From assembly GCF_001280015.1 (NCBI RefSeq), contig NZ_LGDV01000004.1:1-6096 (forward strand): a stretch of 6,096 nucleotides of DNA, in the 5' to 3' direction. Below the pieces are notes generated by a model. It was given only the letters and a program-made list of their open reading frames with translations. It was not told the origin of the DNA and did no database searches. The stretch comes from Streptomyces sp. MMG1121. Its GTDB lineage: Bacteria; Actinomycetota; Actinomycetes; Streptomycetales; Streptomycetaceae. The position numbers and the translations under genes were made by a program. Below are positions 1 to 6,096 of this stretch, piece by piece (the first letter of the stretch is position 1; each line of letters begins with the position of its first letter).

Positions 1-372
1 TCCAACGTCACCGGTACGCTCGCGTCCGCCGACGAGATCACCACCGCCGACTACTGGGTGGAGCACGTCCGCAGCACCGTCCGATTCCTCGACGGCATGA
101 AGGAGTTGGCGGCCGCTGGCGTCACTTCCTTCGTGGAGGTCGGACCGGACGCGGTGCTCACCGCGATGGGACAGGAGTGCCTCGCCTCGCCCGGCGAGCC
201 GTCGGCCTTCCTGCCCGCGCTGCGGCGCGACCGGTCCGAGACCAAGGCGCTGCTCACCGCGGTGGGACGGCTCCACACGCGGGGAACGGTCCTCGACTGG
301 TCCGCGTTCTTCCCCGGAGCGCGGACGGTCGCACTGCCGACGTACGCCTTCCAGCGGGAGCGCTACTGGCTG
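1..372 (+). other. Acyltransferase domain, C-terminal end plus post-AT linker
   Basis: Only the last part of an AT is visible: [12 protein letters not shown] at residues 18-29, then [12 protein letters not shown] near 46-57, ending in the post-AT linker [13 protein letters not shown] (nt 334-372). The catalytic Ser and the specificity motif (HAFH or YASH) lie upstream of the window. The tail wording (YWVxHVR, GVTxFxEVGPDxVL) resembles malonyl-CoA-specific ATs rather than the YWxxNLR and EVSPHPVL form seen in the second AT here, so a malonyl unit is inferred, not shown. Confidence 0.85.
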
Positions 373-3213
373 AACGAAACCGTCGTGGCCACGGACGTGT
401 CCGCGGCAGGGCTCGAATCGGCGGACCACCCGCTGCTGGGCGCGGCGGTCGAACTCTCCAGCGGAGACGCGTACCTGTTCACCGGGCGGCTCTCCGCGGC
501 CACCCACCCCTGGCTCGCCGACCACCAGGTCATGGACACCGTCCTGCTGCCCGGTGCCGCCTTCCTCGAGCTGGCGATCCGAGCCGGGGACGAGGTGGGC
601 TGCGGCCGCGTGGCGGAGCTGACACTCCAGGCCCCGCTGATCCTGCCCCAGAGCGGCGGGGTCAGGCTGCAGGTCCTGGTCGGCGAGGCCGACGAAGACG
701 GTCGGCGTACGGTGCGGGTGTCCTCGCGTGGTGAGCTCTCCGCCGACCAGCCGTGGGTGTGCCACGCCACGGGTGTGCTGGCCGACGGCGGACCGGCTCC
801 GGCCGGCGAACCCGGCGTATGGCCGCCTCAGGACGCGACACCGGTGGCGGTGGACGGTCTGTACGAGCGGCTGGCCGGGCTGGGCTATGGCTACGGTCCG
901 GTGTTCCAGGGGCTGCACGCCGCCTGGCGGCGCGGCGCGGAGCTCTTCGCGGAGGTCCGACTCCCGCACGGAGCCGACGCCTCCTCCTTCGCACTGCACC
1001 CGGCCCTGCTCGACGCGGCCCTGCACTCGGCGGCTCTCGAAGCGCCGGAGGAGGATGCCGAGGCGGCCGTCGTCCGCCTGCCGTTCCAGTGGAACGGTGT
1101 GACCCTGCACAGCTCCGGGGCGGCCGGCCTGCGCGTGCGACTCGCCCCGTCGGGGGACAGCGCGATGACGTTGGAGCTGACCGACGACAAGGGACTCCCG
1201 GTGGCCACGGTGGAGTCGCTGGCCCTGCGGCCGATGTCGTTGCGGCAGCTGGCCGCGGCCGGATCCGTCCACCGCGACGCGCTGTTCGGCGTGGACTGGG
1301 TCGAGCCCGAGCCGAAGCCGTCGCCGCCGGTCACGGGCCGGTGGGCGGTCCTCGGTGCGGACCTGCTCGAGCTGTCCGAATCGCTGGCGGCGGCCGGGGT
1401 GTCCGCCTCACCTCTGCCGGAGCTCGGGCCGTTGAGTGGTTCCTCGGCCTCAGCTCCTGTGCCGGACGTGGTGCTGGCCGCGTACGCCTCGCCCGCCGCG
1501 GCGGACGCCCGGACCGTTCACGACACCACCCACCGCGCCCTGCGCCTGGTGCAGGAATGGCTGGCCGGCGAGCGGTTCGCCGAGTCCCGGCTGGTGCTGG
1601 TGACGCGTGGCGCGGTGGCCACCAAGGCGCGGGACGGGGTCGCCGACCTCGCCGCCGCCGCGCTCTGGGGACTGATCCGATCGGCCCAGGCGGAGCACCC
1701 GGACCGGATCACGCTGGTGGACCTGGACGACACGGACGGTTCGCGCCGGGCACTGGCCGCGGCGGTCGCCTCCGGTGAGCCACAGGTGGCGCTGCGGACG
1801 GGCCTCGCGTACGTACCGCGGCTGGTCCGTACGGCAGTTCAGGACGACGCGCCGGATCCGTCCTGGGACCCGGCCGGCACCGTACTGATCACTGGTGCGA
1901 CGGGGGCCCTCGGCGGCCTGACGGCCCGCCATCTGGTCGCCGAACACGGCGTACGCCACCTGCTGTTGACGAGCCGACGCGGGCCGGACGCCGAAGGAGC
2001 GGCGGAACTGCGGGCCGAACTGGCGGGCCTGGGGGCCGAAGTCACCCTCGCCGCATGCGACGTGGCGGACCCGGCGGCGCTCATGGAGCTGCTGGCACGG
2101 ATACCGCACGAGTTCCCGCTGACCGGGGTCGTACACGCTGCCGGAGTGGTCGACGACGGCGTCCTGCAGTCGCTCGACGCCGACCGGCTCGACCGGGTGC
2201 TGCGCCCGAAGGTCGATGCCGCGCTGAACCTGCACGAGGCGACCAAGGACCTGCCGCTGCACGCATTCGTCCTCTTCTCCTCCGCGGTCGGCACGCTGGG
2301 CGCCGCGGGCCAGGCCAACTACGCCGCGGCCAACGCGTTCCTGGACGCTCTGGCACAGCGGCGGCGCGCCGACGGGCTGGCCGCCACCTCCTTGGCGTGG
2401 GGCCTTTGGGCGCGGGAGAGCGGGATGACGGGCGAACTGGCCGAGGCGGACCGGCGGCGGATGAGCCGCGCCGGAGTGGTGCCGCTCTCGGACACGGAGG
2501 GGCTGGAGCTCCTGGACACCGCACTGGCCGCCGACCGGGCGCTGCTGGTACCGATCCGCCTCGACTCCGCCGCCCTGCGTGCCCGCGCCGACCGGCTCCC
2601 GCCGCTGTTCCAGGGCCTCGTACCGATCCCCTCGCGGATCACCCGCGCCGAACAGCAGGCCACATCGAGCACGTTGGCGCTGCGACTGGCCGGCGTCTCC
2701 GACGCGGAGCGGGAGCGCACACTCTCCGCCCTCGTACGCGGCGAAGCCGCCGCCGCCCTCGGACACGCCTCGTCGGCCGCCGTCGACCCGAACCGCACCT
2801 TCGGCGACCTGGGCTTCGACTCGCTGGCCGCCGTCGACTTCCGTAACCGGCTGACCGCCGCGACGGGCCTGCCGCTGCCCGCCACGCTGATCTTCGATCA
2901 CCCCACCAGTGCCGCACTGGTGCGTTACCTGGACGAGCGGATTGTCGACAACCGCACGGCGAGCGTTCTGCCGCTGATGGCGGAACTGGACCGGATCCAC
3001 GAGGGGTTGGCGTCGATCGCCGGGGACGACAACGCCCGCGCGCGGCTGGCCACGAGGCTCCAAGAGCTGCTGAACACGGTGGGCGGCGCGGGCGGCACCG
3101 GCGGCGAGGGCGACGGCAGCGGGACGGACGGCGACGCGGTCGTCGACCGGATCGAGTCCGCGAGCGACGACGAGATCTTCGAGTTCATCGACACGGAACT
3201 CGGCGCGCAGTGA
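1..3213 (+). CDS. Type I modular polyketide synthase subunit, C-terminal part (AT tail-DH-KR-ACP-docking), 5' partial
   Basis: The frame is open from the first base and ends at TGA 3211-3213, giving 1070 residues; the real start lies upstream, so the GTG at 58 is internal to the AT. Domains in order (residue 1 at nt 1): AT tail to about 123, DH about 143-415, KR about 423-863, ACP about 905-978, docking tail about 983-1070. No enoylreductase is present: the KR structural half runs straight into the KR catalytic half. The module therefore extends the ACP-bound chain, reduces the beta-ketone with NADPH and dehydrates it to an alkene. There is no thioesterase and the protein ends in a docking tail, so it is an internal subunit passing its chain onward, most simply to the PKS starting at 3308. 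Codon use is typical high-GC actinomycete with many C-ending codons. The family call is certain; the pathway is unknown. Confidence 0.97.
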   Translation, partial: SNVTGTLASADEITTADYWVEHVRSTVRFLDGMKELAAAGVTSFVEVGPDAVLTAMGQECLASPGEPSAFLPALRRDRSETKALLTAVGRLHTRGTVLDWSAFFPGARTVALPTYAFQRERYWLNETVVATDVSAAGLESADHPLLGAAVELSSGDAYLFTGRLSAATHPWLADHQVMDTVLLPGAAFLELAIRAGDEVGCGRVAELTLQAPLILPQSGGVRLQVLVGEADEDGRRTVRVSSRGELSADQPWVCHATGVLADGGPAPAGEPGVWPPQDATPVAVDGLYERLAGLGYGYGPVFQGLHAAWRRGAELFAEVRLPHGADASSFALHPALLDAALHSAALEAPEEDAEAAVVRLPFQWNGVTLHSSGAAGLRVRLAPSGDSAMTLELTDDKGLPVATVESLALRPMSLRQLAAAGSVHRDALFGVDWVEPEPKPSPPVTGRWAVLGADLLELSESLAAAGVSASPLPELGPLSGSSASAPVPDVVLAAYASPAAADARTVHDTTHRALRLVQEWLAGERFAESRLVLVTRGAVATKARDGVADLAAAALWGLIRSAQAEHPDRITLVDLDDTDGSRRALAAAVASGEPQVALRTGLAYVPRLVRTAVQDDAPDPSWDPAGTVLITGATGALGGLTARHLVAEHGVRHLLLTSRRGPDAEGAAELRAELAGLGAEVTLAACDVADPAALMELLARIPHEFPLTGVVHAAGVVDDGVLQSLDADRLDRVLRPKVDAALNLHEATKDLPLHAFVLFSSAVGTLGAAGQANYAAANAFLDALAQRRRADGLAATSLAWGLWARESGMTGELAEADRRRMSRAGVVPLSDTEGLELLDTALAADRALLVPIRLDSAALRARADRLPPLFQGLVPIPSRITRAEQQATSSTLALRLAGVSDAERERTLSALVRGEAAAALGHASSAAVDPNRTFGDLGFDSLAAVDFRNRLTAATGLPLPATLIFDHPTSAALVRYLDERIVDNRTASVLPLMAELDRIHEGLASIAGDDNARARLATRLQELLNTVGGAGGTGGEGDGSGTDGDAVVDRIESASDDEIFEFIDTELGAQ
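427..1245 (+). other. Dehydratase (DH) domain
   Basis: A double-hotdog dehydratase that removes water from the beta-hydroxyacyl-ACP. Visible landmarks: HPLLGA at its start, the N-terminal catalytic His at residue 175 in [23 protein letters not shown] near 295-305, and the catalytic Asp at residue 338 in [10 protein letters not shown]. The usual HxxxGxxxxP motif reads HxxxDxxxxP here: Asp179 (nt 535-537) replaces the Gly. Both catalytic residues are present and length is normal, so I expect an active domain, with some doubt because of that substitution. Confidence 0.93.
1270..2590 (+). other. Ketoreductase (KR) domain, predicted B1 type
   Basis: The structural half begins at [10 protein letters not shown] (about residue 428). 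The catalytic half has the Rossmann motif TGATGALGG (631-639) and SRRG for the NADPH phosphate. The active-site set is complete: Lys737, Ser761, Tyr774 and Asn778 in [11 protein letters not shown]. The stereochemistry motif normally written LDD reads VDD (717-719); the Trp of A-type enzymes is replaced by Leu766 and the B2 proline position is Ala769. By the Caffrey and Keatinge-Clay rules this is B1, giving a D-hydroxyl that typically dehydrates to a trans alkene. Activity and type are inferred from motifs. Confidence 0.93.
2713..2931 (+). other. Acyl carrier protein (ACP) domain
   Basis: The phosphopantetheine attachment motif [15 protein letters not shown] is complete, with the modified Ser at residue 941 (codon 2821-2823). 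It is followed by [15 protein letters not shown], the usual end of helix II to helix III of PKS carrier proteins. The domain holds the growing chain as a thioester and presents it to the DH, the KR and the next KS. Confidence 0.96.
2950..3210 (+). other. C-terminal docking domain
   Basis: After the ACP come two helix-forming stretches ([17 protein letters not shown] and [16 protein letters not shown]), a flexible Gly/Asp-rich linker at nt 3082-3135, and a final acidic helix containing [18 protein letters not shown]. This is the layout of class 1 actinobacterial PKS docking tails: a helical dimerization region, a loose linker and a terminal helix that binds the coiled coil of the next subunit. 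The linker has more Gly than I would expect. Confidence 0.88.
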
Positions 3214-3302
3214 CCACCAACAGCAGCGGCTACGAGAGCAAGAGCACCAACTACCGCAAGAACCACATGTACGAGGGTTTTCCTTCCGGGGCGAGGAGCT
3301 GA
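3210..3302 (+). CDS. Possible 30-residue small ORF in the gap between the two PKS genes
   Basis: GTG at 3210-3212 overlaps the upstream TGA as GTGA, a common coupling arrangement in actinomycete operons. The frame runs 30 codons to TGA 3300-3302, five bases before the next PKS start. Its first 22 codons all end in G or C, while the two other frames are rich in A-ending codons there, so it looks like coding sequence. The peptide is polar ([11 protein letters not shown], then [11 protein letters not shown]) and matches no family I know. Only a weak GGAA at about 3195 could serve as its ribosome site. It could be a coupling leader, a real small protein, or a frameshifted relic of an older N-terminus of the downstream PKS. 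That ORF already starts with a docking domain of normal length at 3308, so it does not need this extension. Confidence 0.35.
   Translation: MTTNSSGYESKSTNYRKNHMYEGFPSGARS
3293..3298 (+). promoter_or_regulatory. Ribosome binding site of the second PKS gene
   Basis: GAGGAG lies nine bases before the ATG at 3308, good spacing for a Shine-Dalgarno. No ATG or GTG occurs in that frame between 3214 and 3307, although the frame is open back into the upstream gene, so this site fixes the start. It lies inside the last codons of the small ORF, which would allow translational coupling. Confidence 0.8.
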
Positions 3303-3307
3303 CGGCG

Positions 3308-3415
3308 ATGTCGGAGCAGTCGAACGAGCAGAAGCTTCGCGGCTATCTGAAGCGGGTCACCACCGATCTGCACCAGGCCAGGCAGCGCCTGCAGGAGGTG
3401 GAGTCGAAGGAGCAG
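3308..3415 (+). other. N-terminal docking domain
   Basis: Residues 1-36 ([19 protein letters not shown], then [10 protein letters not shown]) form the charged heptad-type helix of class 1 PKS N-terminal docking domains, leading directly into the KS start [15 protein letters not shown]. It should dimerize as a coiled coil and bind the acidic C-terminal helix of the upstream subunit. The adjacency of both halves supports direct partnership. Confidence 0.9.
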
Positions 3416-6096
3416 GAGCCGATCGCGATCGTCGCGATGGGCTGCCGGTTCCCCGGCGGGGTCCGGTCGCCCGAGGACCTGTGGCGGCTGGTGGCCCAGG
3501 GCACGGACGGCATCGGCGAGTTCCCGGCCGAGCGCGGCTGGAACGTGGACGCGCTCTACGACCCCGACCCGGAGCGCAGCGGCACGAGCTACACCCGCGA
3601 GGGCGGATTCCTCTACGACGCCGACCGCTTCGATGCGGAACTGTTCAACATCAGCCCGCGCGAGGCACTGGCGATGGACCCGCAGCAGCGCCTGCTCCTG
3701 GAGACCGCCTGGGAGACCTTCGAGCGGGCCGGTATCGACGTCGAGTCGCTGCGTGGCAGCCGCACCGGCGTCTTCGCCGGGGTGATGTACCACGACTACG
3801 CGGCCCGTCTGCAATCCATTCCCGACGGACTCGAAGGGTTCCTCGGCAACGGCAGCGCGGGCAGCATCGCCTCCGGGCGCCTGGCCTACACCTTCGGCCT
3901 CGAAGGCCCGGCCGTCACCCTCGACACCGCCTGCTCCTCGTCGTTGGTGGCCCTGCACCTGGCGTGCGAGGCGCTGCGCCGGGAAGAGTGCACGCTCGCG
4001 CTCGCCGGCGGCGTCACCGTGATGTCCACCCCGGGCGCGTTCGTCGAGTTCAGCCGCATGCGCGGGCTGGCACCCGACGGTCGCTGCAAGTCCTTCGCGG
4101 CCGGGGCGGACGGGACCGGCTGGGCGGAGGGCGTCGGCCTGCTCCTCGTGGAGCGGCTGTCCGACGCCCGGCGCAACGGTCACCCCGTGGTGGCCCTCGT
4201 ACGCGGCTCCGCCATCAACCAGGACGGCGCCAGTAACGGGCTCACCGCGCCCAACGGCCCGTCCCAGCAACGCCTGATCCTCGAGGCGCTGACCGCGGCG
4301 GGCCTCTCCACCGACCAGGTCGACGCCGTGGACGCGCACGGAACCGGTACACCCCTCGGCGACCCGATCGAGGCCCAGGCGCTGCTGGCCACTTACGGCC
4401 GCGACCGCGCCGGTGACCGGCCCCTGTGGCTGGGCTCGTTGAAGTCCAACATCGGCCACACCCAGGCCGCGGCCGGCGCCGGCGGCGTGATCAAGATGGT
4501 CATGGCGATGCGGCACGGGATGCTGCCGAAGACCCTGCATGTGGACGAGCCGACGCCGCACGTGGACTGGTCCGCGGGCGCGGTCTCGCTGCTGACGGAG
4601 GCGCAGCCGTGGCCGGAGAGCGGACGTCCGCGGCGGGCCGCGGTCTCGTCCTTCGGAATCAGCGGTACGAACGCCCACGTCATTCTTGAGCAGCCTCCGG
4701 TGGACGAGACCGACGGTGCGGAGCAGGGCCGAGACGACGCTGCCGTACCTGCCGTTGCCCTGCCGTGGGTGATCTCCGCCCGGAGTGCCGACGCCCTTCG
4801 AGCACAGGCCGACCGGCTCGCGTCCTTCTTGGGCGCCGACAGCAACGCCGATCTCGCGCCCGCTGACGTGGCCCACTCCCTCGCGACCACGCGCAGCGCC
4901 CTCGACCACCGCGCGGTGCTGTTCGCCCATGACCGTGCCGAGGCGCTGGCAGCGCTTGGGGGGTTGGTTTCGGGTGGGGATGTGGTTGGTGTGCCGGCTT
5001 CGGGTGTGGTGGCTGGTGTGGCTGGTGTGGGTGGGAAGTCGGTGTTTGTGTTTCCTGGGCAGGGGGCGCAGTGGGTGGGTATGGCGCAGTGGGTGGGTAT
5101 GGCGGTGGAGTTGTTGGATTCGTCGTCGGTGTTTGCTGCGCGGATGGGGGAGTGTGAGGCGGCGTTGGCGCCGTTTGTGGGGTGGTCGTTGTGTGAGGTG
5201 GTGCGGGGTGGGGTGGGTTTGGATCGGGTGGATGTGGTGCAGCCGGTGTTGTTTGCGGTGATGGTGTCGTTGGCGGCGTTGTGGGAGTCGTTTGGTGTGG
5301 GTGTGGATGCGGTGGTGGGGCATTCGCAGGGGGAGATTGCGGCGGCGTGTGTGGCGGGTGGTTTGTCGTTGGGGGATGCGGCGCGGGTGGTGGCGCTGCG
5401 GAGTAGGGCGTTGCGGGTGTTGGCTGGTGGTGGGGGGATGGTGTCGGTGGGTGCGTCGGTGGGTGTGGTGGAGGGTTTGTTGGGTGGGTTGGGGTCGGGT
5501 GTGGGGGTGGCGGCGGTGAATGGTCCGTCGTCGGTGGTGGTGTCGGGTGAGGTGGGTGTGTTGGATGAGTTGGTGGGGGTGTGTGAGCGTGAGGGGGTGC
5601 GGGTGCGTCGTATTGCGGTGGATTATGCGTCGCATTCGGCTCAGGTGGATGGGTTGGAGGAGGGGTTGTTGGCGGAGTTGGCTGGTATTGAGCCGGTGTC
5701 TTCGCGGGTGCCGTTTTTTTCGACGGTGACGGGTGGGTGGTTGGATACGGCGGGGCTGGATGCGGGGTATTGGTTTCGTAATTTGCGGGAGACGGTGCGT
5801 TTTGCTGAGGCGACGGATGTGTTGTTGGGTGAGGGGTTTGGGGCGTTTGTTGAGGTGAGTCCGCATCCTGTGCTGGGTTTTGGGGTGCAGGAGAGTGTGG
5901 ATGCGGTGGGTGGTGATGCGGTGGTGGTGGGGACGCTGCGTCGTGGTGAGGGTGGGATGGGGCGTTTTCTGTCTTCGTTGGCTGAGGTGTTTGTGCGGGG
6001 GGTGGGGGTGGATTGGTCGCCGCTTTTCGCGGGTGGTGGTGTGCGGCGGGTGGAGTTGCCGACGTATGCGTTCCAGCGTCGCCGGTACTGGCTGGA
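3308..6096 (+). CDS. Type I modular polyketide synthase subunit, N-terminal part (docking-KS-AT), 3' partial
   Basis: The ATG at 3308 opens a frame that runs off the window after 929 whole codons. Domains: N-terminal docking coiled coil 1-36, KS about 37-462, KS-AT linker about 463-577, AT about 578-875, then the post-AT linker ending [13 protein letters not shown] at the window edge. The KS accepts the chain from the upstream subunit and condenses it with the extender unit loaded by the AT. The AT motifs GHSQG and YASH indicate methylmalonyl-CoA, so this module should add a methyl-branched C2 unit. The gene follows its neighbour by 94 bases on the same strand, almost certainly in one operon. 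Oddities: a sharp codon-use change at about 4940 and an 18-bp tandem duplication in the AT. Reductive domains and ACP lie beyond the window. Confidence 0.97.
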   Translation, partial: MSEQSNEQKLRGYLKRVTTDLHQARQRLQEVESKEQEPIAIVAMGCRFPGGVRSPEDLWRLVAQGTDGIGEFPAERGWNVDALYDPDPERSGTSYTREGGFLYDADRFDAELFNISPREALAMDPQQRLLLETAWETFERAGIDVESLRGSRTGVFAGVMYHDYAARLQSIPDGLEGFLGNGSAGSIASGRLAYTFGLEGPAVTLDTACSSSLVALHLACEALRREECTLALAGGVTVMSTPGAFVEFSRMRGLAPDGRCKSFAAGADGTGWAEGVGLLLVERLSDARRNGHPVVALVRGSAINQDGASNGLTAPNGPSQQRLILEALTAAGLSTDQVDAVDAHGTGTPLGDPIEAQALLATYGRDRAGDRPLWLGSLKSNIGHTQAAAGAGGVIKMVMAMRHGMLPKTLHVDEPTPHVDWSAGAVSLLTEAQPWPESGRPRRAAVSSFGISGTNAHVILEQPPVDETDGAEQGRDDAAVPAVALPWVISARSADALRAQADRLASFLGADSNADLAPADVAHSLATTRSALDHRAVLFAHDRAEALAALGGLVSGGDVVGVPASGVVAGVAGVGGKSVFVFPGQGAQWVGMAQWVGMAVELLDSSSVFAARMGECEAALAPFVGWSLCEVVRGGVGLDRVDVVQPVLFAVMVSLAALWESFGVGVDAVVGHSQGEIAAACVAGGLSLGDAARVVALRSRALRVLAGGGGMVSVGASVGVVEGLLGGLGSGVGVAAVNGPSSVVVSGEVGVLDELVGVCEREGVRVRRIAVDYASHSAQVDGLEEGLLAELAGIEPVSSRVPFFSTVTGGWLDTAGLDAGYWFRNLRETVRFAEATDVLLGEGFGAFVEVSPHPVLGFGVQESVDAVGGDAVVVGTLRRGEGGMGRFLSSLAEVFVRGVGVDWSPLFAGGGVRRVELPTYAFQRRRYWL
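3416..4694 (+). other. Ketosynthase (KS) domain
   Basis: The condensing domain carries the full Cys-His-His set: Cys209 in DTACSSS (codon 3932-3934), His344 in [13 protein letters not shown] (4337-4339) and His384 in [13 protein letters not shown] (4457-4459). It starts at [15 protein letters not shown] and ends at [16 protein letters not shown]. The active-site Cys is present, so it is an extending KS and not a KSQ loading domain. The usual VEAHGTGT reads VDAHGTGT, a conservative change. Codon use is normal high-GC throughout. Confidence 0.97.
5012..5029 (+). repeat. 9-bp tandem duplication in the KS-AT linker
   Basis: GCTGGTGTG occurs twice in a row in frame, coding AGVAGV (residues 569-574), just upstream of the AT start and 36 bases before the 18-bp duplication. 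It lies in the same G/T-rich tract and probably arose by replication slippage. Confidence 0.85.
5066..5101 (+). repeat. Perfect 18-bp in-frame tandem duplication in the AT
   Basis: The 18-bp unit at 5066-5083, beginning GCGCAGTGG and ending GGTATG, is repeated without change at 5084-5101, followed by one more GCG. Each copy encodes AQWVGM. The family pattern has one copy (GQGAQWVGM then the xELL helix), so the second is a six-residue insertion just after the GQGAQ loop. Confidence 0.95.
5473..5507 (+). other. Potential G-quadruplex tract in the AT coding region
   Basis: Six runs of three or more G fall within 35 bases on the + strand (5473-5475, 5482-5484, 5486-5488, 5491-5494, 5497-5499, 5503-5507). 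The four central runs have loops of only one to two bases, a canonical G-quadruplex pattern. It lies on the coding strand, so it would also be present in the mRNA. Whether it folds in the cell is unknown; it may be only a by-product of the skew. Confidence 0.5.

Larger units (their letters stand above)
5039..5933 (+). other. Acyltransferase (AT) domain, predicted methylmalonyl-CoA specific
   Basis: The nucleophile Ser673 lies in [10 protein letters not shown] (codon 5324-5326), the conserved carboxylate-binding Arg698 lies 25 residues on in VVALRSRAL, and the catalytic His776 closes YASH (codon 5633-5635). GHSQG plus YASH is the established methylmalonyl signature, and the tail [12 protein letters not shown] with EVSPHPVL agrees. 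The GQGAQ oxyanion loop (584-588) is intact but is followed by a duplicated AQWVGM (587-592 and 593-598), six residues more than the family norm. The whole domain is written in G/T-ending codons. Activity is likely but not certain because of the insertion. Confidence 0.94.
4940..6070 (+). repeat. GRINS-like block of extreme nucleotide skew over the AT region
   Basis: From codon 4940-4942 to codon 6023-6025 none of 362 consecutive codons ends in C; all end in G or T apart from one GCA at 4949. The last C-ending codon before it is GCC at 4937-4939 and the next is TTC at 6026-6028; normal use returns fully at TTC CAG near 6071, in the conserved YAFQRxRYWL site. On the + strand this is strong G-over-C and T-over-A skew. 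It fits GRINS, genetic repeats of intense nucleotide skews described in assembly-line PKS genes and tied to gene conversion between modules. No second copy lies in this window, so the repeat nature is inferred. Confidence 0.75.

Noticed and set aside
58..60. GTG at 58 as a real gene start
   Set aside because: The frame is open upstream to the window edge and the codons before it encode AT sequence ([11 protein letters not shown]), so the GTG is an internal Val.
1245..1876. A hidden enoylreductase between the DH and the KR
   Set aside because: The stretch is accounted for by the KR structural half ([10 protein letters not shown] onward). An enoylreductase would need roughly 300 more residues and its NADPH motif, neither of which is present.
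1450..3063. Minus-strand open frame of 537 codons opposite the KR-ACP region
   Set aside because: An antisense shadow of high-GC coding sequence: composition is Arg/Gly/Gln-rich, no family motif is visible, and the + strand frame has complete KR and ACP motifs.
3214..3307. A terminator or separate promoter between the two PKS genes
   Set aside because: I see no convincing GC-rich hairpin followed by a T-run and no clear -10/-35 pair. Short spacing, the same strand and the matching docking ends favour one transcript.
3251..5866. Long open reading frame on the minus strand (871 codons) opposite the KS-AT gene
   Set aside because: It lies opposite a certain PKS gene. It stays open because high GC and the near absence of C-ending codons on the + strand make antisense stop codons rare. 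Its translation is low-complexity (runs of His, Arg, Thr, Pro) and shows no domain.
4940..6070. A foreign mobile element or inserted gene as the cause of the composition change
   Set aside because: The PKS frame continues through both edges and encodes a normal AT with all catalytic motifs; there are no terminal inverted repeats, target duplications or transposase.

Overview
The window is the inside of a type I modular polyketide synthase (PKS) locus. High GC, strong G/C third-position bias over most of the sequence, the GTG/ATG starts and the domain style point to Streptomyces or a close actinomycete relative. Everything genic lies on the + strand. I cannot name the pathway or final product from this fragment.

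Layout: (1) nt 1-3213 is the C-terminal part of a PKS subunit whose start lies outside the window: end of an acyltransferase (AT), dehydratase (DH), ketoreductase (KR), acyl carrier protein (ACP) and a C-terminal docking tail. (2) nt 3214-3307 is a 94-base gap with no terminator that I can see. It contains most of a 30-codon reading frame (3210-3302) that overlaps the upstream stop as GTGA and has coding-like third positions. (3) nt 3308 to the window end is the start of the next PKS subunit: N-terminal docking coiled coil, ketosynthase (KS), linker, AT and the post-AT linker, cut off by the window edge.

How they work together: the first module probably adds a malonyl-type unit (judged only from the AT tail), reduces it with a B1-type KR and dehydrates it, leaving what is most likely a trans double bond. 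The chain is then handed from its ACP to the KS of the next subunit through the matching docking ends. That subunit's AT has GHSQG and YASH, the signature of methylmalonyl-CoA, so it should add a methyl-branched (propionate) unit. Its reductive domains are outside the window.

The most unusual part is nt 4940-6070. In the reading frame, 362 successive codons (4940-6025) contain no codon ending in C, only G or T apart from one A, although the flanking KS and all of the upstream gene use C-ending codons heavily. The block covers the end of the KS-AT linker, the whole AT and most of the post-AT linker. It matches the description of GRINS (genetic repeats of intense nucleotide skews), known from assembly-line PKS genes and linked to gene conversion and module diversification. 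Inside it are two perfect in-frame tandem duplications; the larger (18 bp) inserts a second AQWVGM directly after the AT's GQGAQ active-site loop. Other points of note are a Gly-to-Asp change in the DH motif and a dense G-quadruplex-type tract.
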